Below are positions 61,001-64,000 of a DNA stretch of 64,000 bases, piece after piece (within the stretch, counting starts at the first letter, position 1; each line of letters starts with the position of its first letter). The DNA is from Rhytidiadelphus loreus (lineage: Eukaryota > Streptophyta > Bryopsida > Hypnales > Hylocomiaceae): NCBI GenBank assembly GCA_947034895.1, contig OX344762.1:39660760-39724759 (forward strand), written 5' to 3'. The notes under the pieces were generated by a model. The model was not told the DNA's origin. It ran no database searches and saw only the letters and a list, made by a program, of their open reading frames with translations. Position numbers and translations under genes: made by a program.

Positions 61001-61309
61001 CTAATGGACACTCTAAATGACCCCCCTGAGCATGTTCCCGGCGTTGTTTTCCCGACAGTCTGGAAACAAACGCTGCCAGATTTTTATTTTTTTGAAAATT
61101 TTTAAAATGAAACAATGAGTTGAAATTTGATTTTGATTTTGATTTTTTTGAAAAAATAAATAAATTTGACGTGGTAGTCGCCTTGCCACATCAAGTAGCA
61201 CTTGCGAACTGCTACATGGTTGTTCCCAGCCTAGGGGCACTCACAACCCTTTAGAGGGGCTAAATCCCATCTAATGAGTTGCCTCTTGTAAAGACTCTAT
61301 AGGGTCATC

Positions 61310-61627
61310 CATTAGGGGAGATTTCAGCTACTTGGGAGACTGTTTTAGGGCTGTTCCCATTGCTGGGAACCAGTCCTGTACAATCATAATATAATAATAA
61401 TAAATTAAAATTAAAAAAATTAAAAAATTAAAAATTAAAAAAAAAATATTAAATTTTTAATAAAAAAATAAAAATAATATTAAAAAATAATATTAAAAAA
61501 TAATATCTGACGTGGCCGTCTCCTGGCCACGTCAGATCAGCGTGCCCACAGCGTTCCCACAGCGTTCCCGCAGTTCCCGCAGTCCGGGAACTCACAGTCT
61601 CTTAAAACGCAGGAATCTCCTTTAATG
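61310..61627. mobile_element. MITE with degenerate terminal repeats and a GC-rich right half (about 318 bp)
   Basis: The left end CATTAGGGGAGATTTCAGC resembles the complement of the right end (CATTAAAGGAGATTCCTGC), and both continue into GAGACTGT and TTCCC. The centre is an A/T-only stretch of about 120 bp followed by a perfect hairpin at 61506-61536. The sequence from about 61001 to 61309 carries similar GTTCCC and GACGTGG..CCACATC motifs and may be a second, older relative. Confidence 0.5.
61506..61536. repeat. Perfect 12-bp hairpin with ACGTGGC core
   Basis: TCTGACGTGGCC and GGCCACGTCAGA flank a 7-base loop. ACGTGGC matches the ABRE/G-box-like core read on either strand. Confidence 0.9.
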
Positions 61628-63275
61628 TGAATTGGAGCTTATATTTTGTAGTTATTTTTTGATTACTCAATGTGTTGTCTTTGCGACATTCTAGGTCCTT
61701 GGGGGGTTCACTCAATGTATTTTTTGGATCACGCATAAACAAAATCTTTGACCCCTATTTTATAAGTTAAAAAATCATTTAAATAGTTTGAAAAAATTAT
61801 AGTATGTTTTAATATGTTGGAAGTTCATATTGTGAATTTTTGAAAATTTTCTTTATCTGAAATAATTACTTGCAGATTTTGTAAGAAAATAAATACACTC
61901 TATAGTTGAAAAAAACTTCGACCCCCTATTTTATGTGGTAAATAATATTTTAAAAATAATTTTTAAATTGACAATAAATGAAGTCTTGGTTAAAGTTTAT
62001 GCATACTAAAGTTGGATACAATTGTCATTCAAATGCAATCTTGATAAATATTTGAAGTGAAAATACAACCATTTAAGTGCAATCTTCAATTGTGCATTTG
62101 GATATCTTGTTGAATTCAATTGAATCCAAATTTTTTTCACATAAAAGATATATTGATTATGTAACAACACCCAAAAATTTGGAGCTAAATCAAAATTTAT
62201 CAAAAAGTAAATAGGGATAGAAAATTTATTTGATCGCACGTGATGTCCAAAGAATACATTGAGTGTACCCCCTAGGTCTAGGTCTGTGGATCCTCCTCTA
62301 ACGGTTTAGAATAACAGTATCTGTGTCACTAAGCAAGATGCTTTGAACTTTCATATTCTTTTTCTTAATGATTAATTTGTCGAATAGTATTTGTTGTTGG
62401 AACGTGAAGGTCGTAAGGCCCCCTGATTGTTTTCCCAAATTGAACCTTTGGCCTCCGGAACTTCTTGGACATCCAACCTTTGCTATTGAGCTTGGTCTTG
62501 AGTTGCTCTCAAGCGTCCTTGTGTGGTTAGAAGTAGGGATGGTAGTATATTTACTGAATCTTGCTAAATTTTCCAGAAATTATAATTGGGGTATGAGATG
62601 AGTGAGTCGAGAACAGACAAATATCCTAGGATTGTTGTTTTCAACAAATCCACATGAAGTTTTTCAAAGAGGTCTAGTAGCATATATTTGGCAAAAAAAA
62701 CAATACTCTAGCGGTGGTTTGAATCTTAGTACTTGTAGATTGTGAGCTTCTACTGGTGCCATATATTTGAGCTTGGAACTTTGCTTGGTTGCCTAGGTTG
62801 TTGTAGCTTGTAGAGTGACAGTGTCGGGCTGTATATGTGTACACTGTATGAAATTTATAATTGTGTGTCAAAGCGGAGGGTATTTTTCCATTGAAGTTTC
62901 AAGAGACATTTGGAGTGATAATCCTCTTGAACTATAATTTTTTTTACCTCTGTTAGACAACTACTTAATCATAGTTCTTATATTCTTATACTTAGAGATG
63001 TTTTGAAGTTTTATTTTGTTTGATTAGAATTATTAAAAACAAAAGGTGAAGCTTGTTTTGATGATTTTGAAAACCTATCACTCTCTCAAGTTAGAGTTTT
63101 TGTGTGAACACTACAAGGAAACTGTTACCAAAATGACAGAAAAATAACAAGTTTTTGTCCAAACTGACAACCAACGCTTGATTCACATATTATTTTGTCA
63201 ATTTGGACAAGAATTATGTGTTTTTGTCAATTGTTTGTCAATTTGGTGTTTTTGTCAACTCAATATTCTTTCATC
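61628..63275. other. AT-rich spacer
   Basis: No gene was seen. The frames at 62006-62239, 62368-62601 and 62674-62871 have no motif. A CACTACAAGGAAAC string at 63109 resembles a CACTA end but has no partner. Confidence 0.45.
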
Positions 63276-64000
63276 CCTCATCGCCAAAGGGGACAAAAAG
63301 TGTCCTCTCAAAAAATTCAATGTGCAGTAACTTTTGACTCTAATGTCCAAATTCAATAAAACTTATTGGTAAAGCTGTGCTTTCTCTTCTAGTGTATGTG
63401 GTAAAATTTTTAGATCAATCCAAGTTGTATTGATTTCTTGGAAGCAAATCAAAGTTCACAAGTTCAATTTGAATTCACCAAACTGCATTTGAAGGCTGCA
63501 ACTTTGAGGGTTTGTATCTCCTTCATCTAATGTTTATTTTCAATAAAATTTGTTGTGTTATATTTCCCTTGAAGTCTAGTTATTGTGGTAAAATTTTCAT
63601 GTCAATCCAAGTTGTTTTGAATGCTTGGGAGCAATTCGAAGTTAAAAATCCAGACAATTCTGCGGTACAGTGGACTTCGTCGGCTTATAACTTCTTCATA
63701 AAGTTTTTTTTTTCAATAATTTTTGTTGGGAATGTTGCGCACACTAGTCTAGTTTTTGTGGTAAGAATTTCATATCAATCCAAGAAGTTAGGATTGACTA
63801 AGAAGCATTTAAGTAGAGGTAGGTTCAGCCATAAATGTGTTTTTTTGCTACTTTTTTCACTGTTTTTTGACGTTTCAAAACAATTTTGCAAATGCAATGA
63901 GTCAATTGAGTGATTTTTTTTGCACTGAAGTGTTTGACTTTTGGTTTTGAATCACTTTGTAGTTTAAATTTTTTCCATTTGAGTAGGTTTAGAAATCAAA
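63276..64000 (+). repeat. Dispersed repeat of about 730 bp, copy 2 (cut by the window edge)
   Basis: It starts CATCGCCAAAGGGGACAAAA and follows 14107-14843 block by block to GGTTTAGAAATCAAA at the window end. Copy 1 continues past that point, so this copy probably extends beyond the window. Confidence 0.7.

Noticed and set aside
63109..63122. CACTACAAGGAAAC, a CACTA-like terminus
   Set aside because: The following GACAAAAA/TTTTTGTC blocks hint at internal pairing, but no right end or duplication could be fixed.
1..64000. CRISPR arrays, operons or other prokaryotic systems
   Set aside because: Spliced genes with GT-AG introns and plant-specific families show that this is plant nuclear DNA. 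The hairpin array at 50056-50680 has palindromic units with related linkers and is not a CRISPR array.

Overview
The window reads as nuclear DNA of a land plant. It carries three intron-containing genes from families typical of embryophytes: a group IIb WRKY transcription factor, a Canopy-type saposin-like ER protein and a remorin. All introns can be modelled with GT-AG borders. The genes are moderately GC-rich and sit in about 50 kb of very AT-rich, gene-free DNA crowded with small non-autonomous DNA transposons. The species cannot be fixed from this sequence; long gene-poor spacers and the absence of recognisable intact LTR retrotransposons would fit a non-seed plant, but that is inference.

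Layout. 1-1593 is the promoter/leader, and 1594-4456 (+) the five-exon WRKY gene encoding 668 aa. 4457-31436 has no supportable gene but many transposon relics: CACTA-type elements (11596-11731, 24140-25111), a hAT-type MITE (15345-15645), a pair of related MITEs (18953-19282, 19476-19722), a foldback (19968-20132), a Stowaway-like MITE (25999-26212) and a LINE fragment (27437-27661). 31437-34545 (-) is a nine-exon Canopy/DUF3456 gene (226 aa). 35398-35757 is a MITE whose core folds into a near-perfect 47-bp hairpin. 36818-40279 (-) is an eight-exon remorin (456 aa) with a possible 5'-UTR intron.

40280-64000 again lacks intact genes. It holds a roughly 1.5-kb palindrome with a CACTA MITE nested in one arm (45710-47386), a cluster of six hairpin modules (50056-50680), a second hAT MITE copy with an exact 8-bp target duplication (50934-51196), a decayed Mutator-like transposase (54021-57101) carrying a CACTA MITE with an exact 3-bp duplication (54539-54688), a 67-69-bp minisatellite (59338-59580) and dispersed repeats shared with the left half.

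The three genes do not form a pathway. WRKY acts in the nucleus on W-box promoters, the Canopy-like protein in the ER lumen, and the remorin at the inner face of the plasma membrane. I found no clearly novel multi-gene system; the unusual content is structural (palindromes, nested elements, hairpin arrays). Gene models were assembled by hand from reading frames, splice consensus and family motifs, and transcript data would settle the few ambiguous junctions.
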